Source: Prevotella sp. (GTDB taxonomy: Bacteria > Bacteroidota > Bacteroidia > Bacteroidales > Bacteroidaceae). From it: a stretch of 64,000 nucleotides of DNA. The notes below the pieces were generated by a model that did no database searches, was not told where the DNA came from, and worked only from the letters and a program-made list of their open reading frames with translations. The number at the start of each line of letters is the position of its first letter. Positions within the stretch are counted from its first letter, which is position 1. The position numbers and the translations under genes are program-made. Shown here piece after piece: positions 15,914 to 24,690 of this stretch. The stretch covers positions 142,128-206,127 of the forward strand of contig JAFUEP010000042.1 of assembly GCA_017470345.1 (NCBI GenBank), given 5' to 3'.

Positions 15914-18900
15914 ATGATTGGAATCAGAAATTTTTATCGTAAATTTGCAAGTCGGTTAGCCGAAGTCACAAACTTTTGGCAACTCTGTCTGTCAGTTTTG
16001 AAGCATTTGAAGAACATCATCAGCTGGACCATCTGGACGCTCGTCGCCCTCTATGTCCTTGGATTGATCCTCGTCCACCTGCCCCCTGTGCAGGAGCGTC
16101 TGGGGTCGAGGGTGGCCGCTATGCTTGCAAAGAAGCTCGACACGGAAGTCAATATCGGGCGCATCGACTTGGGGCTGTTCAATCGGATCATTGTGGACGA
16201 CGTGCTCATCAAGGACCAGGCCGACAGCACCCTGCTGAAAGCCAACAGGTTGTCAGCACGAATCGAGCTACTGCCCTTGCTCAACGGGCGCGTCAGCATC
16301 TCGTCGGCCCAGTTGTTCGGCGCCCAAGCTCATGTCTATAAGGCTGACTCCGTCGCACCGCTCAACATGCAATTTGTGCTCGACGCCTTCGCCTCGAACG
16401 ACACGACCAGCCAGTCGGGCCTCGACCTGCGCATCAATTCGCTCATCATCCGCCACTCGTCAGCCCGCTACGACAGATACGACGTCCTTGAGACACCTGG
16501 CCGTCTGAATGCCCGTCACGTGAACCTGAGCGACATCAGCGCCCACATCCAGCTACGCGCCCTGCGCCCCGATTCAGTCAACCTCACCATCAAGCGACTG
16601 GCCATGCGCGAGCAGTCAGGTCTCAACGTCAAGCGACTGTCGCTCCGCGTCGAGGGCAATGACGAAGAAGCGTATTTATCTGATTTACAACTTCAAATGC
16701 CTGCTTCGCTGATTCGTATTGATTCGCTTTCGGCAAAGTACCGCTTTGAAGGTCGCAAAGCGGCACTTCGCTTCAAGGGAAGTGCCGCTTCGCCAGGCTT
16801 GAAGTTGCCCGACTTCGCATTCATTTATCCCGACCTTCGAAAGTTTGGCGAAGCACTGGCTTTCAACGTCGAATTCAGCGGCACGGAAGAGAGTATCGAC
16901 ATCCCTCGTCTCAACATCCATTCAGAGTCAAACGACCTGTCGCTCATGGCCACATTATCAGCCAGCAAGCAGGACGAGCGACTCATCTGGTCGGCTCCGG
17001 ACTATCAGTTGAGCGCCAGCAGCCAGCTGATTGCCCAGTTGAAACAGGCTTTCGCTCAGATGCCCGACCTGGCCACCCGACTCGGCGATGTCAGGATTTC
17101 AGGACGGACCAACAGGCTTGCCTCTGGCGACATCACTTCCGAGAACGACATTGCCACCTCGATCGGACGGCTCAGCACCCTCCTCACCATCGGAGCCGAC
17201 AAGCAGTTCCGAGGCCACCTCGACACGGATAGTTTCCATCTCGGCCAGCTGCTCGACCAGTCGAAACTGGGCGTACTCGCCACCAAGGTCAACCTGAGTG
17301 GCACCCCGCAGGCCGTCAACGCCGAAGGAACCATTGCCCGCCTCGATTTCAACGACTACCATTATCAGGGCATTGAGCTCAACGCCACCTACAGCGACGG
17401 CGACATTGCAGGCAAGCTGAAGATCGACGACCCCAACATTACGACTGACGTGGAGGGCGAGTTGCGCAAGGGCCCGCGCTCGGCTGTCAGGCTGACAGGC
17501 TTCATCCGCAACCTATCACCCCATGCGCTCCACCTCACCGACCAATGGGGCGACGCCCAGTTCTCGGCCATCATCGACGCCGACTTCGTCGCTTCGTCGC
17601 TCAACGATGCCGAAGGAAGTCTCGATCTCGACGACTTTTACATGACAAGGCCCGACTCCGCCGCTGTCGTCTATCATCTCGACAACCTCCACATCAAGTC
17701 TGGATATGAAGACGACTTGCACTTCATGCGCCTCAACGGCGACATGGGCGAGATGGAACTGGAGGGACAGTTCGACTGGGCCACCCTGCCTCAGAGCTTC
17801 ATCAACTACACAGGCTCAAAACTCCCCACCCTGCCTGGCCTGCCTAAGACCACACGCACGTCAGACAACAATTTCGACGTCAGCATCCGACTCTCTGACG
17901 CCCAATGGCTCAGCAACCTGTTCGGACTGCCCCTGACGCTCAATCGTCCCTTAGCGCTCACAGCCAAAGTCAACGACCAGACCAGCGAGCTCGACATCAA
18001 CGCTGAGATTCCTGACTTCATCTACGACGGCAGTCAATATGCAGGCGGAATGATCCAGCTGACCACCATTGGCGACACAGCCCTCTGCGACGCACGACTC
18101 ACCCGTCTCACGGAAAGCCAGCGCCGCATGAATCTCCATCTGACTGCCCAAGCTGCTGACAACAACCTGGTCACGTCGCTCGCCTGGGACAACGAGAATC
18201 GCACGGACGGCGAAGCCTTCAGCGGCATCATCAACGCCATCACACAGCTCTACACCAACGACAGCGGAAAGCCTGAAGCACACGTGCGAGTACAACCATC
18301 GCGCGTCAACATCCAAGGCACGGAGTGGGAGCTCGAGCCTTCCGACATCCTCTACTCCGACCAGCGACTCATGGTCGACCGCTTCAACCTGCGCCACGAC
18401 GACCAGCACCTCATCGTCGACGGCATCGCATCGAAACAGACATCCGACTCGCTGATGATCGACCTCAACGGCATCGAGGTAGCCTACGTCCTTGAACTCG
18501 TCGACTTCCATGCCGTCGACTTCGGAGGCAAAGCCTCAGGAAAGGCCTTCATCACCCAAGCCTTCAGCGACTTCAACGCCTGGGCCGACCTCGAAGTGGC
18601 CGACTTCACGTTCCAGGACGGCCCCATGGGCACGCTCGTCGCCAGAGCAGAATGGAGCAAGGAGGACAAGCAGGTAGAGCTCGACGCCTTTGCTGACGAC
18701 GGTCCTGACGCACAAACCTTCATCGAGGGATTCATCGCTCCCAGCCGCGACGACATCAATCTGCTCATTCGCGCCCGAGGCACCAACATCGCCTTCGTCA
18801 ACTCCTTCACTGACAGCTTTCTCGACAGGGTGAGCGGACAGGCCAACGGCGACGTCAGGCTCATCGGGCCTCTGAGCGGTGTCAACCTCACAGGTGAGCT

Positions 18901-20392
18901 GGCCGTCGACGGACAAGCCACGGTGACGGCACTCAACACGACCTACCAGCTGCGCGGCGACTCCATCGTCTTCGTCCCCAACGACATTCAGATCCGTCGC
19001 CATCGCATCTACGACAGCGACGACCACGTCGGCTACGTCAGCGGTGCACTCCATCATCGCAACTTCACCAACTTCACCTTCGACATCGATGTCGAGGCCC
19101 AGAACCTGCTGGCCTACGATTTCAACGACTTTGACGACGGCACCGTCTGCGGACATGTATTTGCCACAGGCCATGCCGACCTGCACGGACGTCCTGGCGA
19201 AATCACCATCAACTGCAACGTCACGCCACAACGCGGATCGTGGTTCGCCTACGACGCCGCCAACCCCGATGCCATCTCCAACCAGCAGTTCATCACATGG
19301 GGCGAAAAGACTGCCACTGACAGCATCGGCGTCCTCTCCGATGTCATGCAGATCCAGCCGCCCACGCATTCCGATCTGGCCGATATGCCGTCAGACATCT
19401 ACATCAACTTCATCATCAACACCACGCCAGAGGCCACGCTCCGCGTGCTCATGGACCAGCAGACCAACGACTACATCACCCTCAACGGAACGGGCACTCT
19501 CAGCGCCTCGTTCTACAACAAAGGTCCATTCCAGATGTTCGGCACCTACAATGTCGAGCGCGGCACGTATGGCATTACCATTCAGAACATCATCAAGAAG
19601 AACTTCAACTTCCAGGAAGGCGGCAGCATCGTCTTCGGGGGCGACCCCTTCGACGCCAACCTCAACCTCAAGGCTGTCTATACAGTCAACGGCGTCAGCC
19701 TTTCCGACCTCAACATCGGCAATTCATTCTCCAACAACACCGTCCGCGTCAACTGTCTGATGAACATCCAGGGCACCGCAGGTGCACCACGCGTGGAGTT
19801 CGACCTCGAGATGCCTACCGTCAACAGCGAGGAGGAACAGATGATACGTTCCATCATCGCCAGCGAGCAAGAGCTCAACCAGCAGGTCGTCTATCTGCTT
19901 GGCATCGGCCGATTCTACACACAGGGCACCAACAACGCCGGCACCCAGCAATACGGACAGACTGAACTGGCCATGCAGTCGTTCCTCTCTGGCACCGTCT
20001 CGACACAGATCAACGAGCTGCTCTCGCAGGTCATCAAGAACGACGACTGGAACTTCGGCGCCAACATCTCGACGGGCAACGAGGGATGGCACAACGCTGA
20101 ATACGAAGGTCTCGTCAGCGGACGCATGCTCAACAACCGCCTCCTTATCAACGGCCAGTTCGGCTATCGCGACAATGCAACCCAGGCGACGCCCTCCTTC
20201 ATTGGCGACTTCGACATCCGCTACCTGCTCCTGCCCAACGGAAACTTCGCCCTGAAGGTCTATAACCAGACGAACGACCGCTACTTCACCCGCTCATCGC
20301 TCAACACCCAGGGCATCGGCCTTATCATGAAGAAAGATTTCAACGGACTCGGCGACCTCTTCCATCAGCGCAGAAACAGGAAGTCGAAGTGA
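15914..20392 (+). CDS. TamB-like translocation/assembly module protein (DUF490), 1492 aa
   Basis: A giant envelope protein: one N-terminal membrane helix (about 36-57), then a long beta-rich region and a C-terminal DUF490/TamB domain (about 1130-1480) with FNFQEGGSIVFGGDPF, VYLLGIGRFY and NFGANISTG, as in TamB proteins that bridge the inner and outer membranes. Role by homology: lipid transport or outer-membrane protein assembly. Start: the ATG at 15914 is given, but a promoter (15917-15947) overlaps it, so an in-frame TTG at 15998, giving LKHLKNIISW, may be the real start. Oddity: codons at 16736-16790 consist of three units of the 22-base repeat family, kept in frame. Monocistronic. Confidence 0.88.
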   Translation: MIGIRNFYRKFASRLAEVTNFWQLCLSVLKHLKNIISWTIWTLVALYVLGLILVHLPPVQERLGSRVAAMLAKKLDTEVNIGRIDLGLFNRIIVDDVLIKDQADSTLLKANRLSARIELLPLLNGRVSISSAQLFGAQAHVYKADSVAPLNMQFVLDAFASNDTTSQSGLDLRINSLIIRHSSARYDRYDVLETPGRLNARHVNLSDISAHIQLRALRPDSVNLTIKRLAMREQSGLNVKRLSLRVEGNDEEAYLSDLQLQMPASLIRIDSLSAKYRFEGRKAALRFKGSAASPGLKLPDFAFIYPDLRKFGEALAFNVEFSGTEESIDIPRLNIHSESNDLSLMATLSASKQDERLIWSAPDYQLSASSQLIAQLKQAFAQMPDLATRLGDVRISGRTNRLASGDITSENDIATSIGRLSTLLTIGADKQFRGHLDTDSFHLGQLLDQSKLGVLATKVNLSGTPQAVNAEGTIARLDFNDYHYQGIELNATYSDGDIAGKLKIDDPNITTDVEGELRKGPRSAVRLTGFIRNLSPHALHLTDQWGDAQFSAIIDADFVASSLNDAEGSLDLDDFYMTRPDSAAVVYHLDNLHIKSGYEDDLHFMRLNGDMGEMELEGQFDWATLPQSFINYTGSKLPTLPGLPKTTRTSDNNFDVSIRLSDAQWLSNLFGLPLTLNRPLALTAKVNDQTSELDINAEIPDFIYDGSQYAGGMIQLTTIGDTALCDARLTRLTESQRRMNLHLTAQAADNNLVTSLAWDNENRTDGEAFSGIINAITQLYTNDSGKPEAHVRVQPSRVNIQGTEWELEPSDILYSDQRLMVDRFNLRHDDQHLIVDGIASKQTSDSLMIDLNGIEVAYVLELVDFHAVDFGGKASGKAFITQAFSDFNAWADLEVADFTFQDGPMGTLVARAEWSKEDKQVELDAFADDGPDAQTFIEGFIAPSRDDINLLIRARGTNIAFVNSFTDSFLDRVSGQANGDVRLIGPLSGVNLTGELAVDGQATVTALNTTYQLRGDSIVFVPNDIQIRRHRIYDSDDHVGYVSGALHHRNFTNFTFDIDVEAQNLLAYDFNDFDDGTVCGHVFATGHADLHGRPGEITINCNVTPQRGSWFAYDAANPDAISNQQFITWGEKTATDSIGVLSDVMQIQPPTHSDLADMPSDIYINFIINTTPEATLRVLMDQQTNDYITLNGTGTLSASFYNKGPFQMFGTYNVERGTYGITIQNIIKKNFNFQEGGSIVFGGDPFDANLNLKAVYTVNGVSLSDLNIGNSFSNNTVRVNCLMNIQGTAGAPRVEFDLEMPTVNSEEEQMIRSIIASEQELNQQVVYLLGIGRFYTQGTNNAGTQQYGQTELAMQSFLSGTVSTQINELLSQVIKNDDWNFGANISTGNEGWHNAEYEGLVSGRMLNNRLLINGQFGYRDNATQATPSFIGDFDIRYLLLPNGNFALKVYNQTNDRYFTRSSLNTQGIGLIMKKDFNGLGDLFHQRRNRKSK
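15917..15947 (+). promoter_or_regulatory. Promoter of the TamB-like gene
   Basis: ATTG (15917-15920), 19 bases, TAAATTTG (15940-15947). It overlaps the first codons of the longest reading frame, which argues for a downstream start. Confidence 0.55.
16736..16790 (+). repeat. 22-base-period repeat array, locus 2 (3 units, intragenic)
   Basis: Units at 16736 (AAGTACCGCTT), 16758 (AAGCGGCACTT) and 16780 (AAGTGCCGCTT), exactly 22 bases apart with the middle one inverted. The array is read as protein (KYRFEGRKAALRFKGSAAS) in the TamB-like gene. Three periods make 66 bases, 22 codons, so frame is preserved. Confidence 0.88.
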
Positions 20393-20512
20393 CGGAATGC
20401 GACTGCCGTCCGCCCTCAGCCCTGCTGTCAGATCAAGGATTTATAATCTTTAGCAATTACGTTAATGTTCTCAAAATGCTTTGATATGTCAGCCATAATT
20501 CGTAACTTTGCA

Positions 20513-20520
20513 AAAGAATA
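20513..20520 (+). promoter_or_regulatory. -7 box before the nucleotidyltransferase gene
   Basis: TAACTTTG, about 38 bases before the ATG at 20559. No TTTG at the ideal distance. Confidence 0.5.
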
Positions 20521-20558
20521 AAACATATCACCAAACAATATTAATAACCTTATTGCAA

Positions 20559-21500
20559 ATGAAACCAACTCTTTTCCTGCTTGCAGCAGGCATGGGTAGC
20601 CGCTACGGCGGACTCAAACAACTCGACGGCCTCGGCCCCAACGGCGAGACCATCATGGACTACAGCATCTACGACGCCATCCAGGCTGGCTTCGGCCGCA
20701 TCGTGTGGGTCATCCGCAAAGATTTCGAGGAGCAGTTCCGCACGCAGATCCTCGCCAAATATGAGGGTCAGGTGCCCTGCGAGCTCTGCTTCCAGGCCCT
20801 CGACGCACTGCCCGAAGGATTCACCGTCCCTGAGGGTCGCCAGAAGCCCTGGGGCACCAACCACGCCGTGCTGATGGGTAAGGACATCATCCGCGAGCCC
20901 TTCTGCGTCATCAACTGCGACGACTTCTACGGACGCGACGCCTTCATGCAGATTGGCCATTGGCTCGCCGCCCTCCCCGAGGGTTCGAAGAACACGTATG
21001 CCATGGTGGGATTCCGCGTGAGCAACACGCTCTCTGAGAATGGCACCGTGGCCCGTGGCGTCTGTGCCTACAACGAGAAGCGCCATCTGACGGACGTCGT
21101 CGAGCGTACAGAAATCGTGCGCTGCGCTGCCGATGGTTCGAAGGCTGGCGACCCGCAGGAGCCCATCCGCTATAAGGACGAGCAGGGCCAGTGGCAGCCG
21201 CTGGGTGAGAACGTGCCCGTCTCGATGAACATGTGGGGCTTCACGCCTGACTACTTCGAGCACTCCGAGCAGTACTTCCGCGAGTTCCTCAGCGACCCGA
21301 AGAACATCGAGAACCTCAAGGCCGAGTTCTTCATCCCCCTCATGGTCAACAAGCTCATCAACGAGGGGACAGCCACCTGCGAGGTGCTCGACACCACCAG
21401 TGTCTGGTTTGGCGTCACCTACGCTGCCGACCGTCAGGCCACCGTCGAGCGTATCCAGCGTCTCGTCGACGAGGGTGTCTATCCCAATAAGCTGTTCTAA
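20559..21500 (+). CDS. Sugar nucleotidyltransferase (NTP_transferase family, 313 aa)
   Basis: Rossmann-like nucleotidyltransferase with the pyrophosphorylase signature LLAAGMGSRYGGLKQ near the N-terminus and the NCDDFYG metal-binding loop, typical of enzymes that make NDP-sugars from sugar-1-phosphate and NTP. The exact sugar is not clear; Bacteroidota homologues are usually annotated only as nucleotidyltransferase. An upstream in-frame extension is open but includes the -7 box, so the ATG at 20559 (MKPTLFLLAAG) is chosen. A strong terminator follows; no operon partners. Confidence 0.87.
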   Translation: MKPTLFLLAAGMGSRYGGLKQLDGLGPNGETIMDYSIYDAIQAGFGRIVWVIRKDFEEQFRTQILAKYEGQVPCELCFQALDALPEGFTVPEGRQKPWGTNHAVLMGKDIIREPFCVINCDDFYGRDAFMQIGHWLAALPEGSKNTYAMVGFRVSNTLSENGTVARGVCAYNEKRHLTDVVERTEIVRCAADGSKAGDPQEPIRYKDEQGQWQPLGENVPVSMNMWGFTPDYFEHSEQYFREFLSDPKNIENLKAEFFIPLMVNKLINEGTATCEVLDTTSVWFGVTYAADRQATVERIQRLVDEGVYPNKLF

Positions 21501-21524
21501 GACAGGACATACATTCCATCAATA

Positions 21525-21565
21525 AAGCGAGAGGGCTTGCCGGACGGCGCCCTCTCGCTTGTTTT
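21525..21565 (+). terminator. Intrinsic terminator after the nucleotidyltransferase gene
   Basis: A perfect 12-base stem (21525-21536, AAGCGAGAGGGC, with 21549-21560) around a 12-base loop, followed by GTTTT. Confidence 0.85.
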
Positions 21566-21618
21566 ATATAAGCCATGTCCAACAACGCTCCATAAAAGGC
21601 ATTACATAAGCTCCGACG

Positions 21619-21695
21619 AAGCGGTCCTGTGTGCAGGACACAACGGTCCTTCGAGGTGGTCAAAGCGGTACTTTGAACGGTCTGAAACGGCACTT
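21619..21695. repeat. 22-base-period repeat array, locus 3 (4 units)
   Basis: Units at 21619 (AAGCGGTCCTG), 21641 (CAACGGTCCTT), 21663 (AAGCGGTACTT) and 21685 (AAACGGCACTT), all the same orientation and exactly 22 bases apart. It lies between the convergent nucleotidyltransferase and PBP4-type genes, downstream of the terminator. Confidence 0.85.
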
Positions 21696-21736
21696 CGTTT
21701 CTGCCGTCAGATTATTATCCATTTAGGGTCGCCACC

Positions 21737-22894
21737 CTATCTGCATAACTCGACGCAGAGGCGGTCGATGAGGTCGCGGCCTTCGCTGGCATGCATGACG
21801 CCCTGGACGATGACGGCGAAGCAGAGACGATGGTCGTCAGGGGCGGTGCAGTAGCCCGCCAGCGAGGTGATGCCAGTGAGGGTGCCCGTCTTGGCCTGTA
21901 CGTTGCTGGCGGCTGGCGTGCCCACAAAGCGTTTCTTCAGCGTACCGTCCTGAGCGGCCACGGGCATCGTGGGCAGCAGATGGCTGTAGATGCGGTTGTC
22001 GAACCATGCATAGCGAAGGAGCATCGTGAGCGCCTCGGCTGAGAGGTAGTTATAGAGCGACAGTCCGCTGCCGTCGGCAATGCGATATTGCTGGGGCAGC
22101 AATCCGGCTCGCAACATGACGTCGCGTTCCATCTTGCGGCCGTCCTTGGCAGTAGCGGGTCGATGGCCGGAGTGCATGGCTGTCTGATAAAACATGGACT
22201 CGGCATAGAGGTTGTTGCTCTCCTTCATCATCTCGAACATCACCTGATCGATGGTGTGAGTGCGGGCGCAGACAAACGTTGTGCCGCCTGGCAGACGGCC
22301 GCGCACCACGGATGTCCCATCCGTCACCACCCCACCCCGCTGCAGGGCGCTGAGGAGCTGCTCGCCAAAGTCGAGTCGGCGCTCCATCCGCAGGGGCGTC
22401 AGCACGGGGTTGTCGTCGTCCCAGCACCAGCCCTCGCCATAGCGCAGGGTGTCCTTCATGCTCACATCGCAGACGATGCGGCCACGAAGCGTGTCGACGC
22501 CCAGGCGCCGCACATTGGCCACAAGAGCTTCCATGTCGTCACGATCGAACATGGGGTCCATGCCGCCCACGACGATAAGGTCGCCACGGAGCGAACGGCC
22601 AGCAACGCTGCCCTTATAATATAAAGAGGTGGAGAAGACATAGTCGCCCCCCAGCTGGTCGAGGGCTGCCACAGCGGTCAGCACCTTCTTCGTCGAGGCA
22701 GGCCTCATGAGCTGGCGCTCGTGGTGACTATAGAGCGGGCGGTCGGCCGTGAGGTCCCACACCATGAGGCCGATCTGGGCCGTCTGGAGCAGCGGGTCAG
22801 TAGCGACGATAGAGTCGAGCCGCTGGCTGACGTCCTGTGCTTTAGCTGATCCGAAGAGAACGGTCAGCAGGAATAATACAATGGTTTTCTTCAT
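21737..22894 (-). CDS. dacB: D-alanyl-D-alanine carboxypeptidase/endopeptidase, PBP4 family (385 aa)
   Basis: A periplasmic serine peptidase of the S13 family that trims or cleaves peptidoglycan cross-links. The signal peptide is followed by the active-site SxxK in RPASTKKVLTA, a GSGLSLYN block in the place of the SxN motif, and KTG in AKTGTLTGITS. It is shorter than the E. coli enzyme, consistent with reduced insert domains. The frame is open to a TTG at 22906, but that TTG is part of the TACCTTTG box, so the ATG at 22894 is used; the message would be nearly leaderless. Divergent from nadB. Confidence 0.9.
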   Translation of the reverse strand: MKKTIVLFLLTVLFGSAKAQDVSQRLDSIVATDPLLQTAQIGLMVWDLTADRPLYSHHERQLMRPASTKKVLTAVAALDQLGGDYVFSTSLYYKGSVAGRSLRGDLIVVGGMDPMFDRDDMEALVANVRRLGVDTLRGRIVCDVSMKDTLRYGEGWCWDDDNPVLTPLRMERRLDFGEQLLSALQRGGVVTDGTSVVRGRLPGGTTFVCARTHTIDQVMFEMMKESNNLYAESMFYQTAMHSGHRPATAKDGRKMERDVMLRAGLLPQQYRIADGSGLSLYNYLSAEALTMLLRYAWFDNRIYSHLLPTMPVAAQDGTLKKRFVGTPAASNVQAKTGTLTGITSLAGYCTAPDDHRLCFAVIVQGVMHASEGRDLIDRLCVELCR

Positions 22895-22903
22895 AAGTTG
22901 GTG

Positions 22904-22963
22904 CAAAGGTACAAAAAAGTTCGTAATTCATTGTTCTTAATTCATTATTTTTTCGTACCTTTG
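22904..22963. promoter_or_regulatory. Divergent promoters of dacB and nadB
   Basis: TACCTTTG boxes face outward: minus strand at 22911-22904 for dacB and plus strand at 22956-22963 for nadB. Sequence between them is AT-rich with a repeated TAATTCATT. The outer arms are symmetric (CAAAGGTAC at both ends) but the centre is not; symmetry is weaker than at 4370-4437. Confidence 0.65.
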
Positions 22964-22982
22964 CCACGTAATAACTAAAACA

Positions 22983-24569
22983 ATGGTCTACAAATACGAC
23001 TTTCTGATTATTGGAGCAGGCGTGGCCGGCATGAGCTACGCCCTCAAAGTGGCCCGTGCGAAGAAGGGCTCAGTGTGCATGATCTGCAAGACGTCGCTCG
23101 ACGAAGCGAACACATCATTCGCCCAGGGCGGCGTAGCCTCAGTGACCAACCTGGCTGTCGACAACTTCGAGAAGCACATCGAGGACACGATGATAGCAGG
23201 CGACTATATCTCTGACCGTCAGGCCGTGGAGCAGGTGGTCAGGCAGGCGCCCGAACAGATTAAGGAGCTGGTGCAATGGGGCGTCAACTTCGACAAGAAG
23301 GATGACGGCACGTTCGACCTGCATCGCGAGGGCGGACACTCGGAGTTTCGCATCCTCCACCATGCTGACGACACAGGCGCCGAGATTCAGCGCGGACTGA
23401 TGGAGGCCGTGCGCAGCTGCGAGGGCATCACCGTCAAGGAGCACCACTTCGCCGTGGAAATCATCACTCAGCATCACATGGGCGTCAGGGTCACGCGGCG
23501 CTCGCCTCACATCAAGTGCTATGGCGCCTACGTGCTGAACCCTGAGACGGAGAAGGTTGACACCTATCTGGCCAAGGTCACCGTCATGTGTACGGGCGGC
23601 TGCGGAGCCGTCTATCAGACGACATCCAATCCCGTCATCGCCACTGGCGACGGCATCGCCATGGTCTATCGCGCCAAGGGAACGGTGAAGGACATGGAGT
23701 TCGTACAGTTCCACCCCACCGTACTCCACAACCCCAACGAGACGCATCCCGCCTACCTCATCACGGAGGCTATGCGCGGCTACGGCGGTATCCTGAAGCT
23801 GCCCAACGGCGAGGAGTTCATGCAGAAGTACGACGAGCGTCTCTCGCTGGCGCCGCGCGACATCGTAGCCCGCGCCATCGACAAGGAGATGAAAATCCAC
23901 GGACTGGACCATGTCTGCCTCGACGTGACCCACAAGAACGCTGACGAGACGCGCCACCACTTCCCCAACATCTACCAGAAGTGCCTCTCGATGGGCATTG
24001 ACATCACTCAGGACTACATCCCCGTCCGCCCCGCAGCCCACTACATGTGCGGCGGCATCAAGGTCGACCTGAACGGATGCTCCTCGATTGACCGTCTCTA
24101 TGCCCTCGGCGAATGTTCGTGCACAGGACTGCACGGAGGCAACCGCCTTGCCTCCAACTCGCTCATCGAGGCTGTCGTCTATGCCGATGCAGCCGCCCGC
24201 CACTCGCTGGAGCACGTCGACCTGTACGAATGGAACGAGCAAGTGCCGGAGTGGAACGACGAGGGTACGATGACCAACGAGGAGAAGGTGCTCATCACGC
24301 AGTCAGTCAAAGAGGTCGGACAGATCATGTCGGGCTACGTCGGCATCGTCCGCAGCGACCTCCGTCTGCATCGCGCATGGGACCGCCTCGACATGCTCTA
24401 CGAGGAGACGGAACGACTCTTCAAGCGCGTCAAGGCATCGAAGGACATCTGCGAGCTGCGCAACATGATCAACGTGGGCTACCTCATCACCCGCTTCGCC
24501 CTGGAGCGCAAGGAGAGCCGCGGCCTCCACTTCACGATTGACTACCCCGTGCATGCCTACGACAAATAA
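22983..24569 (+). CDS. nadB: L-aspartate oxidase (528 aa)
   Basis: FAD enzyme that oxidises L-aspartate to iminoaspartate, the first step of NAD synthesis. The N-terminal dinucleotide fold IIGAGVAGMSYA, the SFAQGGVAS loop, the HREGGHS active-site region and the C-terminal GLHGGNRLASNSL block match the family; length is typical. nadA and nadC are not adjacent. Its promoter TACCTTTG is about 20 bases before the ATG. Succinate dehydrogenase flavoprotein is a relative but lacks this pattern and size. Confidence 0.95.
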   Translation: MVYKYDFLIIGAGVAGMSYALKVARAKKGSVCMICKTSLDEANTSFAQGGVASVTNLAVDNFEKHIEDTMIAGDYISDRQAVEQVVRQAPEQIKELVQWGVNFDKKDDGTFDLHREGGHSEFRILHHADDTGAEIQRGLMEAVRSCEGITVKEHHFAVEIITQHHMGVRVTRRSPHIKCYGAYVLNPETEKVDTYLAKVTVMCTGGCGAVYQTTSNPVIATGDGIAMVYRAKGTVKDMEFVQFHPTVLHNPNETHPAYLITEAMRGYGGILKLPNGEEFMQKYDERLSLAPRDIVARAIDKEMKIHGLDHVCLDVTHKNADETRHHFPNIYQKCLSMGIDITQDYIPVRPAAHYMCGGIKVDLNGCSSIDRLYALGECSCTGLHGGNRLASNSLIEAVVYADAAARHSLEHVDLYEWNEQVPEWNDEGTMTNEEKVLITQSVKEVGQIMSGYVGIVRSDLRLHRAWDRLDMLYEETERLFKRVKASKDICELRNMINVGYLITRFALERKESRGLHFTIDYPVHAYDK

Positions 24570-24594
24570 GATAAGAGATATTAACAGTTCTTTT

Positions 24595-24625
24595 CTTGTG
24601 CTTTCAGAAATTATTCGTAACTTTG
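24595..24625 (+). promoter_or_regulatory. Promoter of the DUF4957-like gene
   Basis: CTTG (24595-24598), 19 bases, TAACTTTG (24618-24625), about 65 bases before the ATG at 24691. Confidence 0.6.
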
Positions 24626-24690
24626 CAGCGGATTCTGACTAAAACGACTACAAAACTCGATAATTATTATTAAAACTAACAACAAGCATT

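Noticed and set aside
22904-22906. TTG start for dacB, and likewise TTG 45980 for aroB and TTG 58728 for the T9SS-domain gene
   Set aside because: The first two TTGs are the last bases of the -7 box itself and the third is only five bases past it; in-frame ATGs follow within 21 bases.
22913-22954. A second fully symmetric divergent promoter between dacB and nadB
   Set aside because: Only the outer nine bases and short stretches match (about 20 of 30 pairs); it is an ordinary divergent pair.
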